A stretch of DNA of 64,000 bases from Arachis hypogaea (lineage: Eukaryota; Streptophyta; Magnoliopsida; Fabales; Fabaceae): NCBI RefSeq assembly GCF_003086295.3, contig NC_092050.1, positions 157,672,699 to 157,736,698 of the forward strand. The letters run 5' to 3'. Shown here piece by piece: positions 24,001 to 34,725 of this stretch. The translations under genes and the position numbers were made by a program. How positions within the stretch are numbered: position 1 is the first letter of the stretch; each line of letters begins with the position of its first letter. The notes under the pieces are model-generated. The model was not told the origin of the DNA, made no database searches, and was given only the letters and a program-made list of their open reading frames with translations.

Positions 24001-24234
24001 GATTCCACATATGTTGCTCTCATCCCTTCAGGCTTTACCATTCATCCGGATGGTCATTCCGGCACACAAGACGGAGATGACGGTGGCAGTTCCGGATGCC
24101 TGCTCACAGTTGGGCTACAGATATTGCTGAACAGCCTCCCCACGGCCAAGCTCACGGCGGAGTCGGTCGAAACCGTGAACGACCTCATCACAGGCACCAT
24201 TCAGAAGATCAAAGCTTCACTAGGAGTTGCATAG
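21020..24234 (+). CDS. Class IV HD-ZIP transcription factor with START domain (ANL2/HDG1-like)
   Basis: Coding exons: 21020-21231, 21407-21524, 21630-22310, 22425-22526, 22613-22798, 23057-23599 and 23872-24234. Phases fit and give 734 residues, normal for the family. Order: acidic N-terminus; homeodomain from [11 protein letters not shown] (about 52) to [13 protein letters not shown]; loop-containing leucine zipper ([20 protein letters not shown] ... CNNCGG ... [17 protein letters not shown]); START domain from about 245 ([18 protein letters not shown]) through [16 protein letters not shown] and [11 protein letters not shown]; then the HD-SAD tail ([18 protein letters not shown]). Such proteins bind L1-box DNA in the nucleus and control epidermal fate, trichomes or pigment. 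ATG 21020 and 21023 are both possible starts. Intron 5 uses a GC donor (AAG|GCAAGT). The protein fits ANL2/HDG1 best but not closely enough for a symbol. Confidence 0.93.
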
Positions 24235-26849
24235 TTGCTCACACACAGCCTTTTACGTTTTCATTTTCTTTCTTATAAAAAAGAGAACTATAATTTTCTG
24301 CTTCGAAAAGTGAAAATAGGGTTTACATATTTGGATGTGTATATAATATGAGAGAGTAGTATAAGAGAAGAGGGTGGTGAATATGAAAGGGGTTTGGAGT
24401 CAAGAACGAACCGCAATTGTAGTGGTTCGGGTATTGACTCGTTCACCTGAAAAACAAACAGGTCTGGTTCATGCATGGTTTTTGCACTTTTGCTTATATA
24501 GACTATGATGATATACACATATTAAGATGAACTTATGGATATTGATTTTGTAGTTATATTCATCTTAGTTGTTATATTTTATGTGCTTTTATTACCTGAA
24601 CCATCACTATTCATACTTTAATTTGTTATATTCTCTTATATTTGGTTTCGTTTTTTCTTTTCAAAGATACATATATTTTATTAAATTTGGTAAATGAAAT
24701 ACGAGTCCATCTCAAGATAAGAAACAATGAATGATGGAGATCTCTCAAATAAATTATACTTAGAAGAAAATTTAATGGTAATAATTAGAAAAAAAAAGTT
24801 ATAAGAAGTGAATGGTGAATCTAAGTTAAAATTGGAAGTCGACAATGGAGGCACTTTTAGATAAACAGTTTGATGGATGCACTTTCAGATAAACAGTTTG
24901 ACTTTACGAGGAGCTTCATCTTCCAAAGGTTAATTCAGTGGTTTTTATATGGGTTGGACAAAGTTCAAGTAGAGAGTGCAAGAATAGGTACGCCATGTGT
25001 CCATTGGAGTGTGTCATCTCCACCTTCAATTTTTAAAGATAGAATTTTAGTTGAAATATCACTTGAAAAGATCTCTGTAATTAATGGCTGATTCTAAATT
25101 CTTTCCTCAATAATCAAGTCTTTTACTCTGGGAGCAACAATGGCGAGTATTGAGCATTTATTGGCACAGTAAATGGATATGGGGGAGGCAGTCATGGTTC
25201 ATCAAACGTACGAATATTTATAGCGTTATTTATTCTCCAGGTAAGTCCCTTCTCCACCACATTTCTACCTTGCAAAACACTTCTCCATCCCTAAGAAGGG
25301 AGTGTTTCATGTTATGCATTTAGAATATTTCTGTTTCTGAAACATTTACCTGTGTAAATTCTGGCCAATAGAGAAGTAGAATGTGTTGCTACTCTCCAAT
25401 ATTGTTTGCCTAACAAAGCAAGGTTTTGAGCTTTAAGGTATTTAAACTAAGACCTCTTTCTTTTTTTGGGCGGGTCATAGTGTTCCAACTGATCTAGACC
25501 AGTTGCCTTTCATTTTCTTTTTGACCCCACCAGAACTAAGTCAGTAAGGAGTGAATATCGAAGATTAAGCTGTCTGGTAATCTGAAGCAGGAAAAAATGT
25601 AAATCGGAATGTTCTCTCTAATTATTTTTAATAAAACTAATCTTCTCCCAATGAATCATATGTTACGCTTTCGATCTTAAATTTTTTTTCTATACCTTCT
25701 TCTTAACTATGTTAAAAGTGACTCTCTTTGATCTATTAACAACAGATATCAGCCCAAAATATTTATCTTGAGCTCCTATGTATAAAATATTTAAGGAGGC
25801 AGTTAGACAAAACAACAATAAAAAAAAATGTTATAGCTGAAAAAAACTGCAGACTTGCGAAAAACATATTTGGTTTCATAGCCATATTCCTTTCTTTTAT
25901 GGGTTAGAATGTGAAACATGTATGTGCAGTTGCAATTCCATTTATACATAACAGAATAAAGAAATCTTAAATAAAAATGACAATCTCAACAACTAGGGCT
26001 GGCAATATATATCCTATTTGGACTAACCTGTTCAGATAGGGTTGTCTATCCGATCTGCTGCAGGTAGATAGAGTAGGGTGCGAGAAGTTATGTATGTAGT
26101 GAAGAAAGTAAGTATTGAACCCACAATTTTCTTCTAATAAAAACTTAAAATAACCACTAAACTAGTTGATGATCATATTATATGTAATTTTATGTTAGAT
26201 TTCTTTAATATTTTATTGCTTTTAATTTTAATTTAAACTTATTTTCTATTTTATTAATATATATATATGAAATTCGGAATGATTGAATTTTATATTTGCT
26301 TGAAAATTTTTTTATTTTTTCTGTGGGTATAGTCGAATATGATAGGATTTAGAACTTTAGAATACGGGTAGGATTAGGGATGAGAGATTCTCAACCTATA
26401 GGCATAGTAGGATAGAATTTTAAAAAATTTTTTAACCCACAAATAAAATTAAGTTAGAGTCCAGATCCTATCCTATTCATTGACAGCCCTATCAACAAAA
26501 AAGTGGAAACTCATTAGAAATATGTAAAAGTAATTACAACAAAAAAAAGTAATTAAAAAAGCAAAGCAATAGTTTTTCACGAATTTTTCTCGTCAACGTG
26601 TTTCAATAAAAGGTTATTTCTTGACCCAAAAAAAGGTTATTTGTTTTCTATTTTGAATTCGGCCTTCTATAGAGAGAAACACAACCCAACTTGAAGCCCA
26701 AAATATCCCACATCAATTTCAGTATTTTACAAATCCGCCCCAAATGTTTCGTATAATGCCGTTTATACCCTTCCACTGTCGTTAAGCTCACTTCTCAGCT
26801 GAACTCTGAAGCAAGCTCATCAGAAAAACAAAAACCCTAAATCCCCAAA
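24235..26849. other. Intergenic region between the HD-ZIP and PORR genes
   Basis: The 3' UTR of the HD-ZIP gene is expected in the first few hundred bases. A 28-bp tandem duplication (GCACTTTTAGATAAACAG / GCACTTTCAGATAAACAG at 24851 and 24879) and a hAT-like MITE (25994-26491) follow. The last about 200 bases are the PORR promoter, without a clear TATA box. No other gene seen. Confidence 0.5.
25994..26491. mobile_element. hAT-like MITE
   Basis: The ends TAGGGCTGGCAAT and ATTGACAGCCCTA are inverted repeats. They are flanked by 8-bp TCAACAAC (25986-25993) and TCAACAAA (26492-26499), 7 of 8 identical, as expected for hAT insertion. 498 bp, non-coding; CCTATC and GGATAGG motifs near both ends also mirror each other. 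Confidence 0.7.
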
Positions 26850-28268
26850 ATGCGAACCTTCATCGTACACAGCTCCAAGCTCATCAGAAGCAAGATCGAA
26901 AATATCCCTATGATTCAGCATCAGCATCAGCATCACCATCATCCGAATTTCAATCCCACGCGAGCAATGTCGCAATCCACCTCGATCCCGAAGAAAATGC
27001 AGAGGGTTCGCGACCACGGCTACGACAATTACATGGAAGTCGAGAAGAAGACGCGGAAGGTCCTCAAGGTCCAGAACATCATCCTCAACGAGCACAACCA
27101 ATCGCTCCCAATCTCGCGCCTCGAAACCCTAGCGCACCGCATAGGCTTCACGCGCAACACAGTCGGTGCTTTCATCCTCAAGTTCCCTCACGTCTTCGAA
27201 ATCTTCGAGCACCCCGTGCAGCGCGTGCTCTTCTGCCGCCTCACGCGCCAGGCAATCCTCCAAATCAAGCAGGAGAACGAAGCATTGCTCGCGCAGGTTC
27301 CACGCGCCGTCACGTGCCTCCGCAAGCTTCTCATGATGTCGAACACGCAGCGGCTTCGCCTCGAGCACGTGAGGATCGCACGCTCCGCTCTAGGGTTACC
27401 GGACGACTTCGAATTCTCGGTGGTTCTAAGGTATCCCCAATTTTTTCGCTTAGTTGATTCAAATGAGAGAAGGAACAAGTACATTGAGCTTGTAGAAAGA
27501 GAACCTAGTTTAGCAGTCTGTGCAATTGAGAATGTTAGAGAGAGAATTTACAGGGAGAGAGGTGGTGATGCTGAAGATGTTAGGTTCTCATTTCTAATTG
27601 ATTTTCCACCAGGTTTTAAGATTGGGAAGTATTTTAAGATTGCAATGTGGAAGTGGCAGAGGTTACCTTATTGGTCCCCTTATGAGGATGTTTCTGGCTT
27701 TGATTTGAGGTCGATTGAGGCGCAAAAGAGGATGGAGAAGAGGGCTGTTGCCTCAATCCACGAGTTGTTGTCATTGACCGTGGAGAAGAAGATTACCTTG
27801 GAGAGGATCGCACACTTCCGGCAGGCGATGAACCTGCCGAATAAGTTGAAGGATTTCCTTCTCCAGCACCAGGGGATTTTCTACGTGTCGACAAGGGGGA
27901 ACCAGGGGAAGCTCCACACGGTTTTCCTGCGAGAGGCTTATAGGAAGGGTGAGTTGATTGAGCCAAATGATCTGTATTTGGCGCGGAGGAAGCTGGCTGA
28001 GTTGGTCTTGTTGAGCCCCCGGAAGGCGAGGATTGACAGGGAATTGGTTGGATACAGGAGAAGCAGGTTGGATGATGAGATGGGGCAGATAGCAAGGGTA
28101 GCTGTGGAGGATCCTTGTGAGGACTTCAAGGATGGAGATGTAATGGATCAGGATAAGGATGAAGAGGGCAATTTGACCTCAGACATAGGTTCAGATGTTG
28201 ATTCGGATGTTGGAGATGAAGACAATAGTTTTGATGAAGATAGTGTATCAAGGCAAGAAACATCATAA
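26850..28268 (+). CDS. PORR-domain organelle RNA-binding protein (WTF1/RPD1-like), intronless
   Basis: A single exon of 472 residues. The N-terminal about 45 residues are basic with Ser, His and few acids (MRTFIVHSSKLIRSK), fitting a mitochondrial or plastid targeting peptide, mitochondrial being my guess. The PORR (DUF860) domain covers about 55-390: KKTRKVLKVQNIILNEHN, LPISRLETLAHRIGF, GAFILKFPHVFEIF, LGLPDDFEFSVVLRYPQFF, FLIDFPPGF and FLLQHQGIFYVSTRG are the typical repeated helical blocks. The tail is Asp/Glu-rich. Known members (maize WTF1) bind group II introns and help organelle splicing; the target here is unknown. The first half uses G/C third positions much more than the second half. 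The protein ends in an acidic SRQETS tail, stop at 28266-28268. Confidence 0.9.
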   Translation: MRTFIVHSSKLIRSKIENIPMIQHQHQHHHHPNFNPTRAMSQSTSIPKKMQRVRDHGYDNYMEVEKKTRKVLKVQNIILNEHNQSLPISRLETLAHRIGFTRNTVGAFILKFPHVFEIFEHPVQRVLFCRLTRQAILQIKQENEALLAQVPRAVTCLRKLLMMSNTQRLRLEHVRIARSALGLPDDFEFSVVLRYPQFFRLVDSNERRNKYIELVEREPSLAVCAIENVRERIYRERGGDAEDVRFSFLIDFPPGFKIGKYFKIAMWKWQRLPYWSPYEDVSGFDLRSIEAQKRMEKRAVASIHELLSLTVEKKITLERIAHFRQAMNLPNKLKDFLLQHQGIFYVSTRGNQGKLHTVFLREAYRKGELIEPNDLYLARRKLAELVLLSPRKARIDRELVGYRRSRLDDEMGQIARVAVEDPCEDFKDGDVMDQDKDEEGNLTSDIGSDVDSDVGDEDNSFDEDSVSRQETS

Positions 28269-30230
28269 CTTAGTGTAGGAGGGAATCATTTGATCAAGGG
28301 TTTTTTCCAATTTTGCGATTGATGAGTGTCTCACTCTATATAGTTTCCAATTTTGAAACAGTGGATAATTCTTATTTATACCCCCATCTCAACTAAAGTG
28401 ATAATTTTAATGTTGATTGGCCAAGTGTTTTAAGTCTCTCATTGAACTATTGAAGGATGAGGAACGCTACTAAGGGATTTTAGCTTTATTGGAATATCGT
28501 ATTGAGGATGATATCTGATCCAAACTCAGCTCTTGGAGATTATTATATGGAAGAAGCTATCCTTTTACTCATGGACTCGTTTGTCACCTACCATTTTTTT
28601 TATCTGTACATACTACATATGGAAGGAAAAAAAAGTTGGGGAAAGAAGGTAATAACTGGTTCAAGCTTAAAGTCACAAATTGGTGAAGCTTGTGCCCCAC
28701 TCAAATGAGATTCTCAAATCACAGTACTCAAAATTTTGATACTAATATACTACTTGAGGACAGAAAATGCCCTTGAGAAGATGTGATTGTATACTGGATA
28801 AGCATCATGTACTTGTACTTGATGAATGACAATGTATTGAGTGAAATCCTGAACTAAATGCTAAATGCTAAATGCTAGCTTTGTAACCTTTGATCCTGTG
28901 TCCTGGCAGATAACTAATGATACCTATTTATCTCTGGAGATTTCCCATTACATGACAATAGATCATAAGTAAACATGAATGAATAATGATTTGGAGTGTG
29001 GAGAAGTCTTCGATGAAAATTGAAACATGGAGAAAGTCTGCCATAAATCATACCATGCCCTTGTTATTTTTGATCTTTTGGTCAAGTATAATATGACCTT
29101 GGGTTGTTGACGTCTGATTGGAAATTCTGTTCATGAAAACAAGGGGTTGGGCCAAAAGCCCAGGACTCATTTCACACCCGTGTAATCTGACACCGAATAT
29201 ACTCTGGGCTGGAATAAATATATCACACATTAGATTATTCGATTTAGGCAAATCACAATTATTTCAGATTCGGTGAATAAGGTGATAACTTTATAGTAGT
29301 GAAAAAATTGTAAACATAAGAAGTCAGGTAACATGTGCTTTTATTTTTGCAATAAATCACATTCCATATGCGGAACTTTGTAGTCTTTTGCGGGTTGGGT
29401 TATTTATACAGAAAAGGATGTCTAGTTTGTGACTTTGTGCATTTAATTTCATGCAGGCTACAACCATTAATTTGGTGAGCAATTATGATGAGATATTTAG
29501 TGACAATGAATTGTGTGATATTTAAATACATTACTTTTTCAGCTTCACCTGTTTTCGCATAAAATGGTTAAATTTAGCCATGATTAACGACCTCAATCAC
29601 ATCCAAATAGAAAGTTTATATTCCAATTGAGAACATATTTTAAATCAGATTAATCTTTATAGTAAAGTCTGTAGAGAATAGAGATAGAGAGACATGTTAA
29701 AAACCAAAATGAATATTTTATTATTTTTGGCCCCACAGAATTTTTTTTTGGCCATATATTCTTCACTCTCTTTTTTCTTTATTATTTTTCACTTGACTAA
29801 TCACAACTAACTGTTCCTTAGACTGTAATATGATTTCTTAGCGTAGCACGTCATTAATCAAATTCCATGTAATTTATGGAACAATTATACTAATTGAGTC
29901 TTAGTGTCTTACCACAAATTCCAAACTAGTGGAGAGAACTATTGTTGCGTTACGCTAGCACCATATCATTTGCTCAGTAAATAATTAATTAATTACTGCT
30001 TGTTACATATCTGATAACCAAAAATGTGGACTTAATCACACATACATCTTTGTTGATTATATTTGAAGCTGAAACCAAATATACTTATCTTGCTGAAAGA
30101 CAAAGATGGGAATGAATAATCATTCCGTATTATGTGTTTAAGGAAGGTTATCAAACAATAGTATTACTATGTGCAACTTGGTACTATACAATGCTATTGC
30201 CTTTGTTTCCCATAGGGGATAAATAAATAA
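28269..30230. other. Intergenic DNA downstream of the PORR gene
   Basis: 3' UTR of the PORR gene, then A/T-rich sequence with no recognisable gene, RNA or clear transposon ends. Small ORFs at 28502-28708 and 29048-29251 show no family features. Confidence 0.5.
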
Positions 30231-30239
30231 ATAAACAAA
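30231..30239. repeat. 9-bp target duplication, left (Pack-MULE)
   Basis: ATAAACAAA, identical to 31569-31577. Confidence 0.88.
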
Positions 30240-31568
30240 GAGTATATACCCATTTTGGTCCTCAAAGAATTTTAGACTAGATACTTTAGTCCTCAACTAA
30301 AATTAATTACTCGATTGGTCCCTAACAATTAACTCCGTCAGTCACTTAGGTCCTTTACTCCGTTAATTCTAACGGAAGACAAAATAGTCCCTGACAACTC
30401 TAACAGGAAACAAAATGGTCCCTGATCTCCTCTGTTCGGAAATGAAACTGTTCTCTCTCAATTTTCATCATATCTCGTATAACACTAATAGTCTAACACT
30501 GTAACTTCAAACTGCACAATGCACACTCTATAAATTTAATGTTCACAAGAAAAAAAATCCTCAACTTATTCTCAACCAATTCATACTCAGGAAATTAATG
30601 CCTATGTCTCTCAACTAGTTGTCGTCTTCGATGGATCCCATGAATATAGAAAGCAAGTCTGATTTGTTAAGACTCATCGTCGTCGTTGCCATCTCCCTCC
30701 TCCTCTGTTCTAACATCTCCATGACCACATTGTCCACCACTCCGATCGTTTCCTTCAGCTTCTTCTTCGAATCAATGTTCAGTAATCGCTTCAGTTTCCA
30801 TATGAGCGGCAGCGGTGACATTGCTCATTGTAATAGCTTGGATGCGAGGTCGAAGCTGTCTGCCAACTTGGACTCTGGGAAAGAAGGAATGAAACACTCA
30901 GTGTCTATTTCAAATGAGAATTTGCATATGATGTCGAAGGAGAATCTTCTCATGATGTCCTAATGTCCAAAAATCTATATTGCTTGCCGGAGAGTGGAGA
31001 AAGGCGTGCCCTTGGAGTAGTTGTAGAACTTGGTCTTGAGGATGTCGTGGACGTTGTCGGAGTTGGAGGTGATGTTATCAAAGACGTGAAAGTGGATGCT
31101 TTTGGTGGGTGAAGTGCAGAGGAGGTGGATGTACCAGTCACAAAGATTTAGGAAGTGTGTGGTCCATGACATGTTGAGGTAGGTGCGACACATGTGACAA
31201 TTACACCATGCCTTAATCTTGGAGCTAAAGAGGAGGAAGGAAAAGATGAAAAAGAAGATTGTGGAGGTGAAGAAGGAGAGTATGAATGTTAGGGTTATGC
31301 GATATATGATAAAAATTGGGGAAGAACAGTGTCGTTTTCGAATAAAGGGGTTAGGGATCATTTTGTCCCTTATTAGAGTTGTCAGGAATCATTTTGTCCC
31401 ATGTTAGAGTTTTTAGGGACCATTTTGTCTTCCGTTAGAGTTGACGGAGCCAAGGATCTAAGTGACTGATAGAATTAATTGTTAGGGACTAATCGAATAA
31501 TTAATTTTTGTTGGGGACTAAAATGTCTGGTTTAAAATTCTTTTGAGGACCAAAATGGGTATATACTC
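30240..31568. mobile_element. Pack-MULE with captured cytochrome P450 sequence
   Basis: 1329 bp. The ends GAGTATATACCCATTTTGGT and the mirrored ACCAAAATGGGTATATACTC start inverted arms of about 185-220 bp built from GG(T/A)CC(C/T)T blocks (TTGGTCCCTAACAATTAA, TAACGGAAGACAAAAT). The flanking 9-bp ATAAACAAA is perfect, the mark of Mutator transposition. Between the arms is a minus-strand CYP94C-like gene fragment and no transposase, so it is non-autonomous and carries a host gene piece. Confidence 0.88.
30613..31361 (-). pseudogene. Captured CYP94C-like cytochrome P450 fragment, internally deleted
   Basis: Read on the minus strand, 31361-30990 matches the N-terminal part of CYP94C-type fatty acid or jasmonate hydroxylases: a hydrophobic anchor, then WCNCHMCRTYLNMSW, LCDWYIHLL, SPTKSIHFHV and DILKTKFYNYSKGTPFSTL. 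After a stop and a loss of about 90 codons the homology resumes at about 30960 with IMRRFSFDIICKFSFE, ESKLADSFDLASKLLQ, a TGA at 30825-30827, then [26 protein letters not shown] and [17 protein letters not shown] at 30615. The I-helix, ExxR and heme-binding Cys regions are absent. It cannot make an enzyme, though it could make antisense or small RNA against its parent. Assignment is from remembered family patterns. Confidence 0.82.
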
Positions 31569-31577
31569 ATAAACAAA
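31569..31577. repeat. 9-bp target duplication, right (Pack-MULE)
   Basis: ATAAACAAA, identical to 30231-30239. Confidence 0.88.
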
Positions 31578-34089
31578 TAAATCAATCTATTGATTTAAGT
31601 AACTAATCATAGTCAATGCTTAGCTTACCGGTATGTAAAAAATATTAGGCCATCTTGTGATCAATCATGAAACATTTGATTTTTTAAATTCTAAAGTTAT
31701 AATTACTTTGAACTTCGGAAAAAAAGGTTAATTATTATTAAAGCATGATCAATTGTTAATTTGTAATAGTGCTATCAAAAGGGTCATGATTCATGAAAGA
31801 GCACTATATGACAAAATGAGTATCTTGTTGATTAAGCTAGCCATAATTATTGACTCCTTTCTAGATCTCATACATACGCTCAATACAATTAATTAATCTA
31901 TACAGATTCAAGATAACTCGTGTATGTATGATTAAATTAGTAATGGGTTAAGCATCCATAAAAACTATTAATGATAATAATATGGGTTGCCATATGTTCC
32001 ATTCTAATTCTAATGATTAATGAATATATTACTAATTACATATAGATGCATATTTATTTCTGATGAATTCCTCACAAACCTAACAATCCTTGATAAATCT
32101 CAACAACTTTTAATTTTCTATAAACTAATTAAGATAGTCTCAATTTTATATATAGATTCGCAATTTGCATTGCGTTCTCATCCAACTAGAAAAAAGGTAT
32201 AACAAACAAGTAGGTTGGGAGGAAAAGAATTTAATTTTTTTTCTTTGTCCTTTTCTTTTATAATTTGTGTGTGGCAATATTCGCCCACTTGTCCTATAAA
32301 TAATGCATATTTTGGAATTCACACTCACTCTTATCCTTAACTTATGTGATTAAGTCAAACAAATCATTTTAAATTTTTAATTAATTAATTAATCTAATAT
32401 GATATAGCAATCACACTAAGGAAACAATCTATTTTAACCATTTGCATGCATTGCATGCATTAGAATATGCGTAAGATTCAAGATTCCTCAATATTATTAG
32501 TTTTTGGGTCCCTCTCTCCAATTTCAAAGCTTTGACAAATGTCCTTATCTGCTGTAAACATTAATTTATTTTTATTATTATTATTTTTAATTTGGATTTA
32601 AATTTTGATATTCTCATTTCATTTGAGAGCCGTTTTGTGAAAGAGGCGGTCGGAGATGCAATGTATAACCCACTATGTTTTTTCATGGAAGTTGATTAAG
32701 TCATTATATAGCTTTTCTTCTTTCATAAAAAGTTGGTAAAAAAAACCATTTAGTTTTGGTTCCTAAATCTAAATAAAACACACTACCAATAGCTAACCAT
32801 GCTTAAATCTGAAGAAGAAGAAGAGTATGGTGGTATCATCGGTGAGAAAAAGCTTGAAGGAATGGGAAAAAACGAAACTGGTTTGGAAGAGATGCACAAA
32901 AATAGCTGCAGCAATGTTAGGCTGAGCGTTGGAGGACGAGGTGCATCGGACTGATCTGCGGAGGTGAGGATGGTGTCGGTGGAAAGATGCGGCGGTTTCG
33001 ATATGGCCGGAGAAATTCAATGACGCGAGGTGAGAACCGAAAAGATGACAATGAATTTTGGACATGAATTAGAAATAACCGTACATAATGTGAATAAATT
33101 TAAATATTAATATTAATTTTTAAATTTTAAATTTTAAAATTAAATAATTAATTAATGATCTAATTTTTAATTTTAATTTTATATTTTTTTTAATTCATTG
33201 TATATATTGTACACAGTTAATATTGGTTCCAATGATTTCCCATTCCATATATATTATGAGAATCACATGCCATGAACATAGGAAGGAAATTTGGTATTAA
33301 TAAAACCAACAAGCTATCAATATTATCATCACAAAAAGCCTATGACTCCTCTATGTGTGTCGACAGATCGCTAGTGATTCTCTTAATTAACAATCTTTCT
33401 AATATATCCTAATTAATTCCATGATTATTGTGAAGGATTAGAAGAACCATTTGTGGCTGTAAGATGAAGCAAGAAGAAAAATCATGTCCTTGGGCAAGTT
33501 TGTGAAATTGACTAGCTTCCAACCCTTTTTTTTTCCTTTTTATTTGGTCACGAGCTTCCAACTTTGCTCAAGTGCACAACCTTTTGGACTATGACTTTAA
33601 TGCAATTATTGTTATGTTTGAAATAAAAAAATAATTAAGACTACAAGATAGAACAAGAAAAAGAAAAAGTATAGGGAGCAACTATTTTTTTTTCTAAAAA
33701 TATTAAAAATAAAATTTATTTATATTTTTAATGTACTAAGTATATCAAAAACTTAAAAAATTGTTATTATTATACTATTAAAAATATATTTTTAGTGCAC
33801 AAAATAGATAGATTTAATAAAAAATTGAAAATCAATTACTTATTATTATTTGTAAAAGTAAAACACATAATATGGTAAATAATAATTAAATATAAATATA
33901 AGTCTTTCTAAGCATTGACAAGTTAACAACTCTGAAAAAAAATTTCTTCATAAGGTCAGTTGCAATAATATTAGTGCATGTAAACAATGAACTTTTTATT
34001 TTTAATATTGAAGTGGCAGTGATGTTTTTTTAAAATATGAATTGTTGGGGTGTTATACTCAAATGTAGAATCATTTAATTAGAGAAGCA
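31578..34089. other. Gene-free AT-rich DNA
   Basis: No gene supported. A GC-richer patch at 32800-33065 (minus-strand ORF of 90 codons, GAGGTGAGGATGGTG-type sequence) is unassigned and may be transposon cargo. TTAATTAATTAATTAA runs occur near 32380. Confidence 0.4.
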
Positions 34090-34207
34090 GAAATCAGATC
34101 GTCCAATTTTTAGAGGTACACAAATCGAACCGTCTGATTTGTAGAGGTATAGAAATTGGATCGTCCGATTTGTCGGAGGTACACAAATCGGACCGTCCGA
34201 TTTGTGG
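34090..34207. repeat. Tandem array of four ~31-bp palindromic units
   Basis: Units begin at about 34090, 34120, 34151 and 34182, joined by GAGGTA. Each core is a near-palindrome; the best is CAAATCGGACCGTCCGATTTG (one central mismatch pair). A fifth partial unit (AAATCGGACCTTTCAATTTG) follows at about 34228. The array lies about 0.5 kb upstream of the XBAT32-type start codon. Confidence 0.75.
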
Positions 34208-34725
34208 TAAAAAAAATTAAAAAATTTGAAAAATAGAAATCGGACCTTTCAATTTGTGTACTTTCTACGGTTTTAAAAAACACCAAAAATTACAATATTA
34301 AGGTATATCACCACTTCTACTTCCATAACAAAAAAATTAGCCGTAAATAATATATAAAATAAAAATATGGGAAGAATGTAAGTGTTGAGCAATGGAGAGG
34401 GGAAGCATGAAAGAAAGTCAAAGGGGACAACATTAGACACAAGTAGAAGAAAAGAACATAAAAATTAAAATAAAAATAAGAAAGAAAGGTAAAGTTGTCT
34501 GTGTTTGTGTTCTCTTCTGCCTTCATTCCATTTCATTCATACTCTCATATCATTCGTGTGTGTGTGTCTGTTTTGCTTTCCATGCTTCTTCTTCTTCTTC
34601 ACCATCTTTCTCTCTTCTCGCTTCTTTAAACAACACAACACCAACACCTACATCAATATCTGCATTAACACCCCACCCACATTCCAAGCTGCAACCTTTC
34701 TGTGATCATCATTTGAGAGAGAGAA

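Noticed and set aside
27129..28129. Minus-strand ORFs over the PORR gene
   Set aside because: Antisense shadows of a GC-rich coding exon without domain features.
34090..34250. CRISPR array
   Set aside because: Spacers are constant GAGGTA, not unique, there are no cas genes, and the DNA is plant nuclear.
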